Positions 32,190-41,456 of a stretch of 64,000 nt of DNA are shown here, piece after piece (within the stretch, counting starts at the first letter, position 1; each line of letters begins with the position of its first letter). The stretch is from Weissella bombi (GTDB lineage Bacteria; Bacillota; Bacilli; Lactobacillales; Lactobacillaceae): positions 124,001 to 188,000 of the forward strand of contig NZ_FMAO01000002.1 of NCBI RefSeq assembly GCF_900094835.1, read 5' to 3'. The position numbers and the translations under genes are program-made. The notes beneath the pieces are model-generated. The model ran no database searches and was not told the DNA's origin. It saw nothing but the letters and a program-made list of their open reading frames with translations.

Positions 32190-32340
32190 TCATCCGAATT
32201 ATGCGTAAAGTTATTTACGTTGAGCATTTGGATGACGGTAAAGGTATCCAAATGTGTGTGTGAAATCAAAAACACCTTGATATGCATTATCTGCATATAC
32301 ACGTATTGGATATGATTTATTATCCAATGCGTGTTTTTTT
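32170..32340 (+). promoter_or_regulatory. Six-segment attenuator
   Basis: Six segments can pair in two exclusive ways. S1 (32170-32185, in the aromatic codons) pairs with S2 (32191-32211); S3 (32225-32234) pairs with S4 (32246-32260); S5 (32299-32311) pairs with S6 (32322-32334) and T7 as terminator. Alternatively S2 CATCCGAAT pairs with S3 ATTTGGATG (9 bp, one G-U) and S4 pairs with S5 (6 and 8 bp around one bulged base), which prevents the terminator. A ribosome stalled on S1 frees S2 and would drive the second state, giving read-through in aromatic starvation. Confidence 0.72.
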
Positions 32341-32409
32341 ATTATATTTAGGTATTATTGGTATATATGACAATGATTTTAGTATTAATTACATAGAAGG
32401 AGATTGCGT

Positions 32410-33810
32410 ATGGGAATGTGGCAACGAATGTTTAAAAAAGAGTCGTTAGACACCTATATGAGTAGTGATGAAAATTTTGAGAAAACATTAAATGCAAAAG
32501 ATTTAATGGCTCTTGGAATTGGGGCGGTTATTGGATCAGGAATTTTCGTTTTGCCTGGAACGGTAGCCGCAACTACAACTGGGCCGGCGATTATTTTTAG
32601 TTTTATTTTGGCAGCTTTGGTATCTAGTTTGGTTGCAATGGCCTACTCTGAGATGTCTACGGCAATGCCAGTTGCGGGTTCAGCTTATTCATATGGAAAT
32701 GTTATTTTTGGTGAAGTAATTGGTTGGGTCTTAGGATGGGCTTTGATTTTGGAGTACATGCTAAGTGTGTCTGCTGTGTCAACTGGCTGGTCAGCATATT
32801 TTGCTAACTTAATATCACCGTTAGTTAAAATTCCAACGGCACTATCAGGTGCCTTTGATCCAGCTCATGGTACTTATATTAATATTGTGGCTGTTGTGAT
32901 TGTATTGTTAGTTGGATTATTGTTGCGTGGTGGTATGCGACAGTCAAAGCGTGTTGAAAATGCGATGGTTGTGTTGAAGTTGGTTATCATCTTGGCATTC
33001 ATTGTGATTGGCTTCTTCTTCATTAAGAGTAGTAATTACCACCCACTTATTCCAGAGCGTATTAACGGCGCATTTGGTTGGCAAGGAATTATTACCGGAA
33101 CATCAATGGTCTTCTTTGCTTTCTTGGGATTTGATGCTTTGTCATCATCTGCAGCTGAAGTTAAGAACCCTAAGCGTAATATGCCGATTGGTATTATTGG
33201 TACGTTGATTGTGGCTGCTATTTTGTACGGTGCAATGGGACTGGTTTTGACGGGGATGGTACATTACTCAAAGTTGAACGTTGCTGATCCAGCCGCTTTT
33301 GCACTACAACAAGTTGGTCAAAATTGGGCATCTTTGATTATTACAATTGGTGCACTAATTGGAATGGCAACAATGATGTACACAATGACTTATGCAGCTT
33401 CACGTTTGATTTATGCAGTCGGTCGTGATGGATTACTACCTGGTGGCGTTGGAAAAGTAAACAAGCATGGTAATCCTAATCGTGCCTTGGCAGTTGCAAC
33501 AATTGTCATCGCCATCTTTAGTGGTTTGGTACCATTGGATAAGTTGGTTGATTTGGTTAACGTTGGAACTTTGTTGGCGTTCGTTGTTGTATCTATTGGA
33601 ATTTTGCCATTACGTCACCGTAAGGACGTTAATCATGATGGTTACAAAATGCCAGGATATCCAGTTATGCCAATTGTTTCTGCCTTGTTATCAGGATTTT
33701 TGATTACGCAATTACATGCTGAAACTTTAATTGCAGCAGGTATTTGGTTTATCATTGGAATTGTTTTGTATATGACATACGGTATTCGTCATTCAAGAAT
33801 GAATAAGTAA
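32410..33810 (+). CDS. APC family permease (CAT type), possibly aromatic amino acids
   Basis: This 466-residue permease of the CAT/YfnA subgroup has 12 or more membrane helices, with the opening LGIGAVIGSGIFVLPGTVAA (about residues 36-55) and FFAFLGFDALSSSAAEVKNP (about 235-254). It carries amino acids with protons. ATG 32410 follows AAGGAG. The leader upstream has Phe and Tyr codons, so aromatic amino acids are the likely substrates, although CAT-type members usually carry basic or branched ones. The related permease at 45299 has no such leader. Confidence 0.8.
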   Translation: MGMWQRMFKKESLDTYMSSDENFEKTLNAKDLMALGIGAVIGSGIFVLPGTVAATTTGPAIIFSFILAALVSSLVAMAYSEMSTAMPVAGSAYSYGNVIFGEVIGWVLGWALILEYMLSVSAVSTGWSAYFANLISPLVKIPTALSGAFDPAHGTYINIVAVVIVLLVGLLLRGGMRQSKRVENAMVVLKLVIILAFIVIGFFFIKSSNYHPLIPERINGAFGWQGIITGTSMVFFAFLGFDALSSSAAEVKNPKRNMPIGIIGTLIVAAILYGAMGLVLTGMVHYSKLNVADPAAFALQQVGQNWASLIITIGALIGMATMMYTMTYAASRLIYAVGRDGLLPGGVGKVNKHGNPNRALAVATIVIAIFSGLVPLDKLVDLVNVGTLLAFVVVSIGILPLRHRKDVNHDGYKMPGYPVMPIVSALLSGFLITQLHAETLIAAGIWFIIGIVLYMTYGIRHSRMNK

Positions 33811-33823
33811 ATAAATTTAAATG

Positions 33824-33856
33824 AAACCAAAATGGCTATTAGTCATTTTGGTTTTT
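33824..33856 (+). terminator. Terminator after the permease
   Basis: AAACCAAAATG pairs with CATTTTGGTTT, followed by TTATAT; the T-tract is short. Confidence 0.7.
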
Positions 33857-33953
33857 ATATTGTAGTCATATATTAATAACGGAGCTTGTAGATAATGTTG
33901 GCTGTGTGCTAAGATTGATTGTTAATGGAATTATAAAAATAGGAGTGAGCGTT

Positions 33954-35426
33954 TTGGAAAAAGAAAAAACGAATAAAGGAATGGTAACATTCGCGCTTTT
34001 TATTGCGACGTTTTTGAGTGCCATTGAGGGAACAATCGTTTCGACAGCGATGCCGACGATTGTTGGTGACCTTCATGGTATCTCGATTATGAATTGGGTG
34101 TTTTCAATTTTCTTAATGACAAGTACTTTGACGACACCTATTTATGGAAAACTAGCTGATAATATTGGGCGTAAGCCAGTGTTTATTAGTGGATTAATCA
34201 TATTTTTAGCTGGATCAATGTTAAGTGGACTTTCAGCAAGTATGCCACAATTAATTTTTTGGCGTGCTATTCAAGGAATTGGTGCCGGTGCTGTTTTGCC
34301 GATATCAAATACAATTATTGCTGATATTTATCCACCAGAGAAACGTGCACAAATTATGGGAATTAATAATTCAGCCTGGGGTATTGCATCTGTTGCAGCG
34401 CCATTGTTAGGTGGTTTGATTGTTGATAACTTTAGTTGGCGTTGGGTATTCTTTATTAATGTACCATTCGGCTTGTTATCAATGGGATTAATTATTGCGT
34501 TCCTAAAAGAAAATGCTCGTGTTGGGCACAGTCGTTTGGATGTCTGGGGTGTTGTTTGGTTGTCAGTTGCCATATCAGGATTATTATATGGTGTTGAGTT
34601 AATCAACAAGACAACGATAAACGTGTTTGCTGTTGTAATTGTGTTTGCGATGGCAATTATAGGGTTACTTTTGTTTATTAGACAAGAGAAACGCGCAGCT
34701 GATCCAATTATTTTGCTTGATTTATTTAAGAATCCGACATTTGCCATACAAAATTTTGCGGTAGGAATGATGTCAGTATTCTTGATTGCGTTTGATGTTT
34801 ATATTCCATCATGGACACAAGGAATATTAGGCTTGCCAGCCACATTAGCAGGCTTTGCGACAACGCCTAGTTCAATCTTTTGGATTGTTGGATCTTTCTT
34901 TGCTGGTAAAATGTTATCAAAGTTAAAGCCACAAAAGATTTTGATGATTAGTATGGGATTGTTAGTTGTTGGTGGAACAGTTATTGCGTTATTGCCAGCA
35001 AATGTTTCATTCTATGTATTCTTATTTATCGGTATTTTCTTAGGAATGGGATTTGGTATTACTGTCACTGGCTCAACGATTATTTCACAGAGCGTCGTTG
35101 CACCACAACATATTGGAATGGCAACGTCATTTAATACATTAATCCGTAGTTTGTCACAGAGTATTTTTATCTCAATTTTTGGTATTGTTATGAACCAATC
35201 GTTACTACATGGTATATCACAACATCCAGAAGCACACTTAAATGTGGATATGTTCAATAAAATGATTAATCCACATACGGTAAATGAGTTACCTAATAAA
35301 TTGGTACCAGTTATGCATAACATTTATCATTCTGGTTTAAAAAATATCTTTATCATTGCTGTTGTATGTATGGCATTAGCATTCATTTACAATTTGAAGC
35401 ATCAAGATCAAGATGTTGTACAATAA
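33954..35426 (+). CDS. MFS transporter, DHA2 (EmrB/QacA) family
   Basis: The TTG start at 33954 after ATAGGAGTGAGC gives 490 residues and about 14 membrane segments. MFS signatures are visible: IEGTIVSTAMPTIVGDL (motif D1-like), GKLADNIGRKPVF (motif A, about residue 65), RAIQGIGAGAVLPISNTII (motif B/C-like, about 104) and GITVTGSTIISQ. Members export drugs, dyes or metabolites using protons. No regulator lies next to it. A strong bidirectional terminator follows. Confidence 0.85.
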   Translation: MEKEKTNKGMVTFALFIATFLSAIEGTIVSTAMPTIVGDLHGISIMNWVFSIFLMTSTLTTPIYGKLADNIGRKPVFISGLIIFLAGSMLSGLSASMPQLIFWRAIQGIGAGAVLPISNTIIADIYPPEKRAQIMGINNSAWGIASVAAPLLGGLIVDNFSWRWVFFINVPFGLLSMGLIIAFLKENARVGHSRLDVWGVVWLSVAISGLLYGVELINKTTINVFAVVIVFAMAIIGLLLFIRQEKRAADPIILLDLFKNPTFAIQNFAVGMMSVFLIAFDVYIPSWTQGILGLPATLAGFATTPSSIFWIVGSFFAGKMLSKLKPQKILMISMGLLVVGGTVIALLPANVSFYVFLFIGIFLGMGFGITVTGSTIISQSVVAPQHIGMATSFNTLIRSLSQSIFISIFGIVMNQSLLHGISQHPEAHLNVDMFNKMINPHTVNELPNKLVPVMHNIYHSGLKNIFIIAVVCMALAFIYNLKHQDQDVVQ

Positions 35427-35452
35427 TCCGATGATTTTATAAATTGTAAAGA

Positions 35453-35486
35453 AAAAAGCGTTTCGAAATTAATCGAAACGCTTTTT
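35453..35486. terminator. Bidirectional terminator
   Basis: AAAAAGCGTTTCG pairs with CGAAACGCTTTTT, T-runs on both strands, between the MFS gene and the convergent FAD protein. Confidence 0.9.
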
Positions 35487-35518
35487 CTTTATGTTGTTTT
35501 TAATGGATGGAATAAATA

Positions 35519-37366
35519 TTACTCAAAAATCGTATGAGCGATATTTTCGGCATCAATCAAATTTTTATCCGAAATATCAGGGCGAGGTGAGAAGGTTGTA
35601 AACCATGACCAACCTTCTGTTGGAACTCCCCAGATAAATAGCCCAGGAACTTCTTGGTCGTGGGTATCGATTGCAGTTAACGTATCTTTATTCATACGCA
35701 TACCACCGACTGAGTAAGTCGTACCATCTGAACGTGTATACGTTGCTTCACTCAATAATTCGTGGTCACGTAAATTAGCTAACAAAGTATTGTTTGTATT
35801 TGTTAGTGATAGTGGTGATAAATGTGCCTCAACTAGATTATCTACTGTCCAACGGTTGTGACGACTATCTGTGACAACGTAATGCGTGTCTTGAATGTCT
35901 ACTTTTAGACCAGGTCCGGCAACTGTTAATAAGCCAGCTTCAATTAGTGCACGCATTTGCTCAATACGCAAAATTGGTGGGCCAACTGAAATTAATGAGT
36001 TGAATGGGTTGAAATGCTTTAAGAATTTCTCGTATTCATCGTCATTAAGATAACCAGCATCTAAATAGTGACGAATAACTGAACGGATGTCACGTAACAT
36101 ATCAAATGCACCGGCGTATGGTGCATCATCATTACCCTTGTAAGCATCATTGATATCCCATGTTAAGTAGTTCATCATGAAGTCGCTATATTCGACTTCT
36201 TCAGGAACATCAGCGACAGGATCAAGGATGCGCTTCCAATCCATGATGTATTCTTCGGCAACACCAAATTGGCGAGCTGTTGTATTTAAATCATCACTTT
36301 CAGCTAAAGCAGTCATAAAGTGGTTAGCATTAAATGGCCAGGTAATACCAAAATCATTAATTGTATTACGATAATGCTTATATTCTAGCTCTTTTTTCAA
36401 TAATTTGAAAAAGGCATCATAAGATAATTGACCATCATTTTCGGCGGCTAACTTATCTAAATTCTTATTTGTAAAGAATAGGGGCTTATAGCCGGCATTG
36501 ACTTTTTGATTGATACCACGTGCATGTAGCGGCAACCCACGGCGTGAACCAGCAATAATATGAGGCTCATTACCAGAAGGTAGATAGTACAAAACACTAT
36601 TGTTATCACGTGCGAAACGACCACCGCGACCAATTGTTAGCTTGGCTAGGTAGTCAAAAAAGCTTAAACCTAATCCGCGAAGAACAACTTTTTGACGAGC
36701 TGGAATTGCATCTAAATGCGCTTCAGCTGGATGAGTTGGCGCGATGTAAAGCATATTTTTGTTGGCATCAGCGGCATCGGCAAAGGCTTGTTGTTCTGGT
36801 GACAAGACGCTATCAGTCATACCAGTTGCTAAAATAACTTTGTCGGCAATAAATGACTTACCATCTGCTAAGGTAACAGTGTATTGTGAATCTTGGCGTG
36901 CAACGTCAGTAATTTGCTTGCGCTCATAAGATAAGATAACGTTACCAGGTACCTGTGAACCTAAACGTTCATAGAACCATTGTGCGTAGGCACCGAAAAG
37001 GGCACGTGAGGTAAAACGATTAGGATTAATGCGGGCAATTTCATCTAGAAAATGTTCTTCATTAATAAATTGACGACGTTCTACATATTCTTTACCGTAT
37101 GTAACGGCCCACTCGTAAAAATTAGGACCATAAGTAGCTGTGGCAGCATGATTTGGCACTGAAGGATCTGGGAATAACGTCAGTTGGCGTGTGACTGTAT
37201 TCATCAAAAAAGTAGGATCTTGGTCCGGATTCCAAACACGTCCGCCAATTGGGAAGTTATCATATAAGGTAATGTCAATTGGGTCTGTAGTACCCTTAGC
37301 GTAAGACATAAGGCGTTCTAATAATGTTAAATTACGTGGTCCGGCACCGACTAAAACAATTTTCAT
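35519..37366 (-). CDS. FAD/NAD(P)-binding protein
   Basis: This 615-residue protein opens with a Rossmann signature VLVGAGPRNLTLLERL and continues with GGRVWNPDQDPTFLMNTVT, typical of the large FAD/NAD(P)-binding domain family (PF13454) found in lactic acid bacteria. An NAD(P)-site-like VVLRGLGLSFFDYLAK is at about residue 225, and WGVPTEGWSWFTTFSPRP near the C-terminus. The reaction is unknown. It is the second gene of an operon with the NAD(P)HX epimerase and overlaps it by four bases, which hints at a link to nicotinamide nucleotide chemistry (inference). Confidence 0.75.
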   Translation of the reverse strand: MKIVLVGAGPRNLTLLERLMSYAKGTTDPIDITLYDNFPIGGRVWNPDQDPTFLMNTVTRQLTLFPDPSVPNHAATATYGPNFYEWAVTYGKEYVERRQFINEEHFLDEIARINPNRFTSRALFGAYAQWFYERLGSQVPGNVILSYERKQITDVARQDSQYTVTLADGKSFIADKVILATGMTDSVLSPEQQAFADAADANKNMLYIAPTHPAEAHLDAIPARQKVVLRGLGLSFFDYLAKLTIGRGGRFARDNNSVLYYLPSGNEPHIIAGSRRGLPLHARGINQKVNAGYKPLFFTNKNLDKLAAENDGQLSYDAFFKLLKKELEYKHYRNTINDFGITWPFNANHFMTALAESDDLNTTARQFGVAEEYIMDWKRILDPVADVPEEVEYSDFMMNYLTWDINDAYKGNDDAPYAGAFDMLRDIRSVIRHYLDAGYLNDDEYEKFLKHFNPFNSLISVGPPILRIEQMRALIEAGLLTVAGPGLKVDIQDTHYVVTDSRHNRWTVDNLVEAHLSPLSLTNTNNTLLANLRDHELLSEATYTRSDGTTYSVGGMRMNKDTLTAIDTHDQEVPGLFIWGVPTEGWSWFTTFSPRPDISDKNLIDAENIAHTIFE

Positions 37367-38028
37367 TGGGTGCTGCTCTCTTTCTTAAAGTTTGATAATT
37401 CGTCTGGCGAATAAATACCAATATCTTTGACATAAATATTACCAGATCTTTTAAGTCCTTCGTTTTGCAAAAGGCCTTTCTTAGGATAGGCAAAGGTAAC
37501 GGTTGCAGTGGCACGAATGGCTGAGCCTAAAATTGCGCCAGTTGTGGCATGTAATCCTGAAGGAATATCAACCGAAACGACTGGAATATTAGCAGAATTA
37601 ACACGCTTAATCATGTCACCAAGTTTAACTGGGACATGTTTTGATAATCCAGCCCCAAATAGGGCATCAATAATAACGGTGTAGTGACGGAAATCACGCA
37701 CACGACTATGTGGCATAATACCATAATTACGGGCGATGTCTAATTGTTTAGCAGTATTGGGAGTGGCGCGATGCTCATCTCCTAGTAATAGTAAATCAAC
37801 GTTAACTCCTTTTTGAGCTAACATTCGGGTAACGGCAATCCCATCACCACCATTATTGCCTAATCCAGCAATGACTAGCACATTGGATAAATCAAAATTA
37901 CCAGCCCCTAGTACATCAATAACAGCCATAGCTGCTCGTTCCATTAATACTAATGGATGAACACCAATTTCATCAATGGTATAGTGGCTAAATCGTTGCA
38001 TTTCTTGTGCAGTGACTGACTCAATCAT
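37363..38028 (-). CDS. nnrE: NAD(P)H-hydrate epimerase
   Basis: The ATG at 38028 follows AAGGAGAT and gives 221 residues; the longer frame up to 38067 is unlikely. The YjeF N-terminal domain motifs are visible: MERAAMAVIDVL, VIAGLGNNGGDGIAVTRML (nucleotide-binding loop, about residue 52), VIIDALFGAGLS (about 117) and VDIPSGLHATTG (about 145). It epimerises damaged (R)-NAD(P)HX to the S form for the dehydratase to repair. The separate dehydratase domain (NnrD) is not in this protein. Its stop overlaps the FAD gene start. Confidence 0.88.
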   Translation of the reverse strand: MIESVTAQEMQRFSHYTIDEIGVHPLVLMERAAMAVIDVLGAGNFDLSNVLVIAGLGNNGGDGIAVTRMLAQKGVNVDLLLLGDEHRATPNTAKQLDIARNYGIMPHSRVRDFRHYTVIIDALFGAGLSKHVPVKLGDMIKRVNSANIPVVSVDIPSGLHATTGAILGSAIRATATVTFAYPKKGLLQNEGLKRSGNIYVKDIGIYSPDELSNFKKESSTQ

Positions 38029-38165
38029 GAAAAGCAATCTCCTTGTAAATTTTATATTAATAATCAATTATTACGTTCACTGTTTATTATATCGCAACTG
38101 ACTGTTAAAATGTTTCTAGTACAATATTTTTTAATATAAAGTAAGAAAAAAGGAGGAGAGTGACA

Positions 38166-38504
38166 ATGGATGTTGAAAAAATTCCAGAAGATATGCAAGA
38201 TGTTCGTGATCGCGTTGCATTAATGGCGGGTCGTGGATTTACTGTATCTGAAGAAGATGTCATTAAAGAAGCCTTGAAAGCCGGTTTTCAATCAATCGTT
38301 GATGAAAAAATGGATGGTAATTATTATACTGTACGCTGGGATGAAAAGTTTAATGCTTTACAAATCTTAGGTATGGATAATGAGTTAGTTGGATCAGCTG
38401 TCCCAAAGGAAGATGGACCTGATTTTATCAAGCAATTTGAGGCAAACGCAACTAACACTTGGTATGCTTTGGATAAGGAAGCTTTAAAAGTTATTGGACG
38501 TTAA
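38166..38504 (+). CDS. Conserved hypothetical protein
   Basis: This 112-residue soluble protein starts at ATG 38166 behind AGGAGGAG; a GTG two codons earlier is possible. It is acidic and has the opening DVEKIPEDMQDVRDRVALMA and a beta-rich middle (NYYTVRWDEKFNALQILGMD). No family is recognised and there is no membrane segment. It lies between the nnrE promoter region and a glycerol/water channel gene. I cannot name a function. Confidence 0.6.
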   Translation: MDVEKIPEDMQDVRDRVALMAGRGFTVSEEDVIKEALKAGFQSIVDEKMDGNYYTVRWDEKFNALQILGMDNELVGSAVPKEDGPDFIKQFEANATNTWYALDKEALKVIGR

Positions 38505-38620
38505 GTTTAAAAATTGGTAAATAAAGCTGATTTTAAGTGCAATATTGTTATATAGTTAATGTTAGTTTATTTATTTCGTTATTAAACGAAGCAATCTCAT
38601 TTAAGGAGCAATTATAGATT

Positions 38621-39325
38621 ATGGAAAGTAATATGCGTAAATATCTAGCAGAGTTCTTCGGAACTTTGATGTTAGTCGCTGTAGGTACTGGTACGGTGGT
38701 ATTAGTTGGCCTACAAACAGGTCCACTTCCTGTTGCCTTGGCATTTGGTATCGCTTTAGCAGCTGGTGCCTATGCCTTTGGCCCAATTTCAGGTGGTCAC
38801 TTTAACCCAGCTGTTTCTTTGGGTGCAGCCATTAACGGCCGTATCACTTGGGGAGAATTTGTTGGTTATGTGATTTCACAATTAATCGGTGGTCTTGCAG
38901 GTTCAGCTGTTGTATGGGCAATCATGCAAAGTGTTGGTGCTAACGCCACAATGATCAAGCAAGTTGGTTTCGGTCAAACTGATTATACAGCTCCTGTATC
39001 ATTTATTGGTGCAACTATTATTGAGTTGATTTTGACATTCTTGTTCGTTCTAGTTATTTTGATGGTAACTTCAAAGAAGGCTTCTGCATCTTCAGTAGCA
39101 GCTCCAATGATTATTGGTTTGACATTGGCTGCATTGATCACTGTCGGTGTTTCAGTTACTGGTGCTTCATTGAACCCTGCACGTTCATTTGGACCAGCAA
39201 TCTTCTTCGCAATGTTCGGCTCAGCAACAGCATTGACTCACATTGCTGCATACTTCATCGGACCTTTGGTTGGTGGTGCATTAGCTGCACTAGTTGCTAA
39301 GTACGGTCTTGGATCAGAAGAATAA
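38621..39325 (+). CDS. MIP family channel (aquaporin / glycerol facilitator)
   Basis: This 234-residue channel has six membrane helices and two pore NPA motifs, GGHFNPAVSLG (about residue 66) and GASLNPARSFG (about 187). The NPARS arginine of the selectivity filter is present. The overall short loops and length resemble water-type aquaporins (AqpZ-like) more than the long-loop GlpF channels, but lactic acid bacterial MIPs often carry both water and glycerol. The start at 38621 follows AAGGAG at 12 bases; another ATG is at 38633. It is monocistronic with its own terminator. Confidence 0.9.
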   Translation: MESNMRKYLAEFFGTLMLVAVGTGTVVLVGLQTGPLPVALAFGIALAAGAYAFGPISGGHFNPAVSLGAAINGRITWGEFVGYVISQLIGGLAGSAVVWAIMQSVGANATMIKQVGFGQTDYTAPVSFIGATIIELILTFLFVLVILMVTSKKASASSVAAPMIIGLTLAALITVGVSVTGASLNPARSFGPAIFFAMFGSATALTHIAAYFIGPLVGGALAALVAKYGLGSEE

Positions 39326-39340
39326 TAGCGTTTAAAAATA

Positions 39341-39378
39341 AAGCCATGGTAAACGGAAATGTTTACCATGGCTTTTTT
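39341..39378 (+). terminator. Terminator after the MIP gene
   Basis: AAGCCATGGTAAAC pairs with GTTTACCATGGCTT, followed by TTTTG. Confidence 0.88.
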
Positions 39379-39388
39379 GTGTTTATTG

Positions 39389-39682
39389 CTTATTTTGTAC
39401 TTTAAAACGGTAGTTATATCCGCTCTTCATAAACGCGATAAATTTTCAATCCAGGTAATATAAGCCCAATTTTGACCCAGACGCCTGACAGCGTCAGGGC
39501 ACAAAACAGGTCTTATACCGGAATGTTACCCGCAGATTGGCAAGGCTCTTCCTAAACGCGATAAACTACCAGTCCGTCAAAAATAAGCAATAAATATGTC
39601 ATACGCCTACGCTTTGCTCCGGCAGCATGCCAAATTTATCACTTATTTTGGACTTCAAAACGGTAGTTATATCAGCTCTTCC
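39389..39682. repeat. Mosaic of palindromic and direct repeats
   Basis: No gene lies in this stretch. A 40-base unit beginning CTTATTTTG and ending GGTAGTTATATC, then CGCTCTTC or AGCTCTTCC is present at 39389-39428 and again at 39642-39682. TAAACGCGATAAA occurs at about 39430 and 39553. Between them the stretch 39565-39586 is a partial reverse complement of the unit. CCTGACAGCGTCAGG (39484-39498) is a palindrome. CCTACGC, TTGCTCCGGCAGCATG (about 39606-39629) resembles the insert in the 4.19 kb repeat. The last copy ends at the stop codon of the PgpA-like gene. Confidence 0.65.
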
Positions 39683-40168
39683 TTAATCATGCGCAATCCT
39701 TGCTTCCGCTGCCGCTGCAATGGCGGCCACAATATCGTCGATGAAAGTGTTAACTCGGCCACCATCGTGTTGTTCGTCATTTAATTGACCAACGATACCG
39801 GGCTTTGTGCGATCTAGATAACCAAAATTGGTCCATGAAATCGTACCGTATACGCCAAGAATTGACATTACTAATTGTTCATCAATACCATACGTTGCGT
39901 GGTCACGACTAATGCGGTCTTGTAATGGTGCAGGCAATTGATTTGCTTCAGCTAGGTCATCAATTGCTAAACCAGTCATAATTGCGTCTTGCACCTCAGT
40001 CTTGTGTAGGACGTGTTTGATAGAGTCAACGGCATCTTCGTGAGTCATATCAGGAATGTGATCCTTTTGACCGGCAACGGTTAATTCAGCGATTGCGTCT
40101 AGACTAACACCACGGTCAGCCAACATTTTAACAACATCTTCATAGTAATCACGTTCAGTAAATAACAT
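39683..40168 (-). CDS. Phosphatidylglycerophosphatase A-like protein
   Basis: This 161-residue protein belongs to the PgpA/YutG family (PF04608), whose model members remove the phosphate from phosphatidylglycerophosphate. The family GxxxTxxNFGYxDxxKPGIxxxLxx pattern is seen as GTISWTNFGYLDRTKPG (about residue 108) and FIDDIVAAIAAA near the C-terminus. It lacks clear membrane helices, like B. subtilis YutG. The start is ATG at 40168 behind AAGGAGT. It stands alone beside the repeats. Whether it is a real phosphatase here is unproven. Confidence 0.82.
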   Translation of the reverse strand: MLFTERDYYEDVVKMLADRGVSLDAIAELTVAGQKDHIPDMTHEDAVDSIKHVLHKTEVQDAIMTGLAIDDLAEANQLPAPLQDRISRDHATYGIDEQLVMSILGVYGTISWTNFGYLDRTKPGIVGQLNDEQHDGGRVNTFIDDIVAAIAAAAEARIAHD

Positions 40169-40224
40169 CTTTGGGTAAACTCCTTGTTTAATGATGGCCT
40201 TATTGTATCAAAGATAGTCGGATA

Positions 40225-41145
40225 TTAAAATTCCGTCATAGTTAATATTGTTTTTCCTTGTAATGAATGTTGACGTGCTTGTTCGTGAATATTTTGTAAG
40301 TTAGTTAAGGTAAAGGGTAAAATTTGACCGATACGAATTGTAATTTTTCCTGCTGCCATGTCATCAAACAAGGCTTGTAAGTTTGGACGTTTACCATCTG
40401 AGAAAGTGCTGGCAGCATCAATATTAAAGCTGGCAACGGCATCTTCGTCTAGACTAGCTAGGCTACGTAATACGCCACCTTTCTTTAAAATTTTAGCTGA
40501 TTGAATAGAAACCTGCCCCCCGATTGTATCTAACACAGCATCGAAATCAGAAAGTTCATTTTCATAGGCAGTATTATAATCAACTGGCGTAACATTACCA
40601 AATGATTTTAAGTAGTCAAAGTCAGCAGGCTTAGCCGTTGCAAAGACTTTTGCACCAATGTTTAGTGCAGCCTGAATCGCTACGGAACCAACCGCACCAG
40701 CACCACCTTGAATAAGGACCTTTTGACCTGGTTGCACATTTAAATCGCGATGAATCATTTGGTATCCAGTTGCCGCACCAATAACAGCAGCAACGGCGTG
40801 GGCGTCATCAATATTATCAGGAACTTTAGTGGCAGCAGATTGACCAACTGGTACTAATTGCGCATATGTTTTTTGATGGCGGGTTGCAGCGATGCGATCA
40901 CCAACTTTGAAATCAGTAACGTCAGAGCCAATTGCAATGACTTCACCAACAACACTAGAACCAGGAATTAAAGGCAATTCTTCGGAATTCCCCATATTTC
41001 CAGCGATAAACTTTACGTCATACGGATCGATAGCGATAGCATGATTTTTCACCAATACTTGTTTTTTTAATAATTTAGGCGTTTCAGTTGTAATGGTTGT
41101 GAGTCCAGTTACTGGACCATATTGATTTAGTTGAATTGCTTTCAT
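40225..41145 (-). CDS. NADP-dependent oxidoreductase, MDR (quinone-reductase type)
   Basis: The ATG at 41145 lies eight bases after AGGAG and gives 306 residues; the ATG two codons upstream is too close. This is a zinc-free medium-chain dehydrogenase/reductase: an N-terminal GroES-like domain with PLIPGSSVVGEV (about residue 57) and a Rossmann domain with VLIQGGAGAVGSVAIQAAL (about residue 143). No structural-zinc cysteines are seen. Members reduce quinones or enones with NADPH. The substrate is unknown. It points away from the Ser/Thr leader unit. Confidence 0.85.
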   Translation of the reverse strand: MKAIQLNQYGPVTGLTTITTETPKLLKKQVLVKNHAIAIDPYDVKFIAGNMGNSEELPLIPGSSVVGEVIAIGSDVTDFKVGDRIAATRHQKTYAQLVPVGQSAATKVPDNIDDAHAVAAVIGAATGYQMIHRDLNVQPGQKVLIQGGAGAVGSVAIQAALNIGAKVFATAKPADFDYLKSFGNVTPVDYNTAYENELSDFDAVLDTIGGQVSIQSAKILKKGGVLRSLASLDEDAVASFNIDAASTFSDGKRPNLQALFDDMAAGKITIRIGQILPFTLTNLQNIHEQARQHSLQGKTILTMTEF

Positions 41146-41354
41146 GTTCATATCTCCTAATATTTATATACATCAATAGTGTAACTTAATTTTCTTTTTA
41201 AAGGCATAATAAAGAATATTAAATATGCAATATAGATAAAATTGCTTACTTTATGAGAGCAAATTAAAATAAAATTAAAAAACAGTTGTCAAACAATAAG
41301 GGCTGTGGTAATTTATTCATATACTAAATCACGAACAAAAGGAGGGCAGACCGT

Positions 41355-41432
41355 ATGAATAAGAATAATTTAAAATTTAATATGATGACGTCCTCTGACT
41401 CAACTGTGTTACCAAACAGTTGGGTATTTTGA
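41355..41432 (+). CDS. Leader peptide with Ser and Thr codons
   Basis: A 25-residue ORF (from ATG 41355) follows AAAGGAGGGC and has a TTGTCA/TAATTT promoter at 41286-41314. Its end reads MTSSDSTVLPNSWVF with four Ser, two Thr and one Trp codon, and a strong terminator lies 24 bases after the stop. The downstream permease is SteT-like, a Ser/Thr exchanger family, so Ser/Thr sensing is proposed. Inside it TTACCAA and TTGGGTA (about 41409-41426) mimic parts of the terminator stem, so alternative pairing is possible, but I cannot establish a single scheme. Confidence 0.55.
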   Translation: MNKNNLKFNMMTSSDSTVLPNSWVF

Positions 41433-41456
41433 GGTGATTAATTAACTATCACTAAT

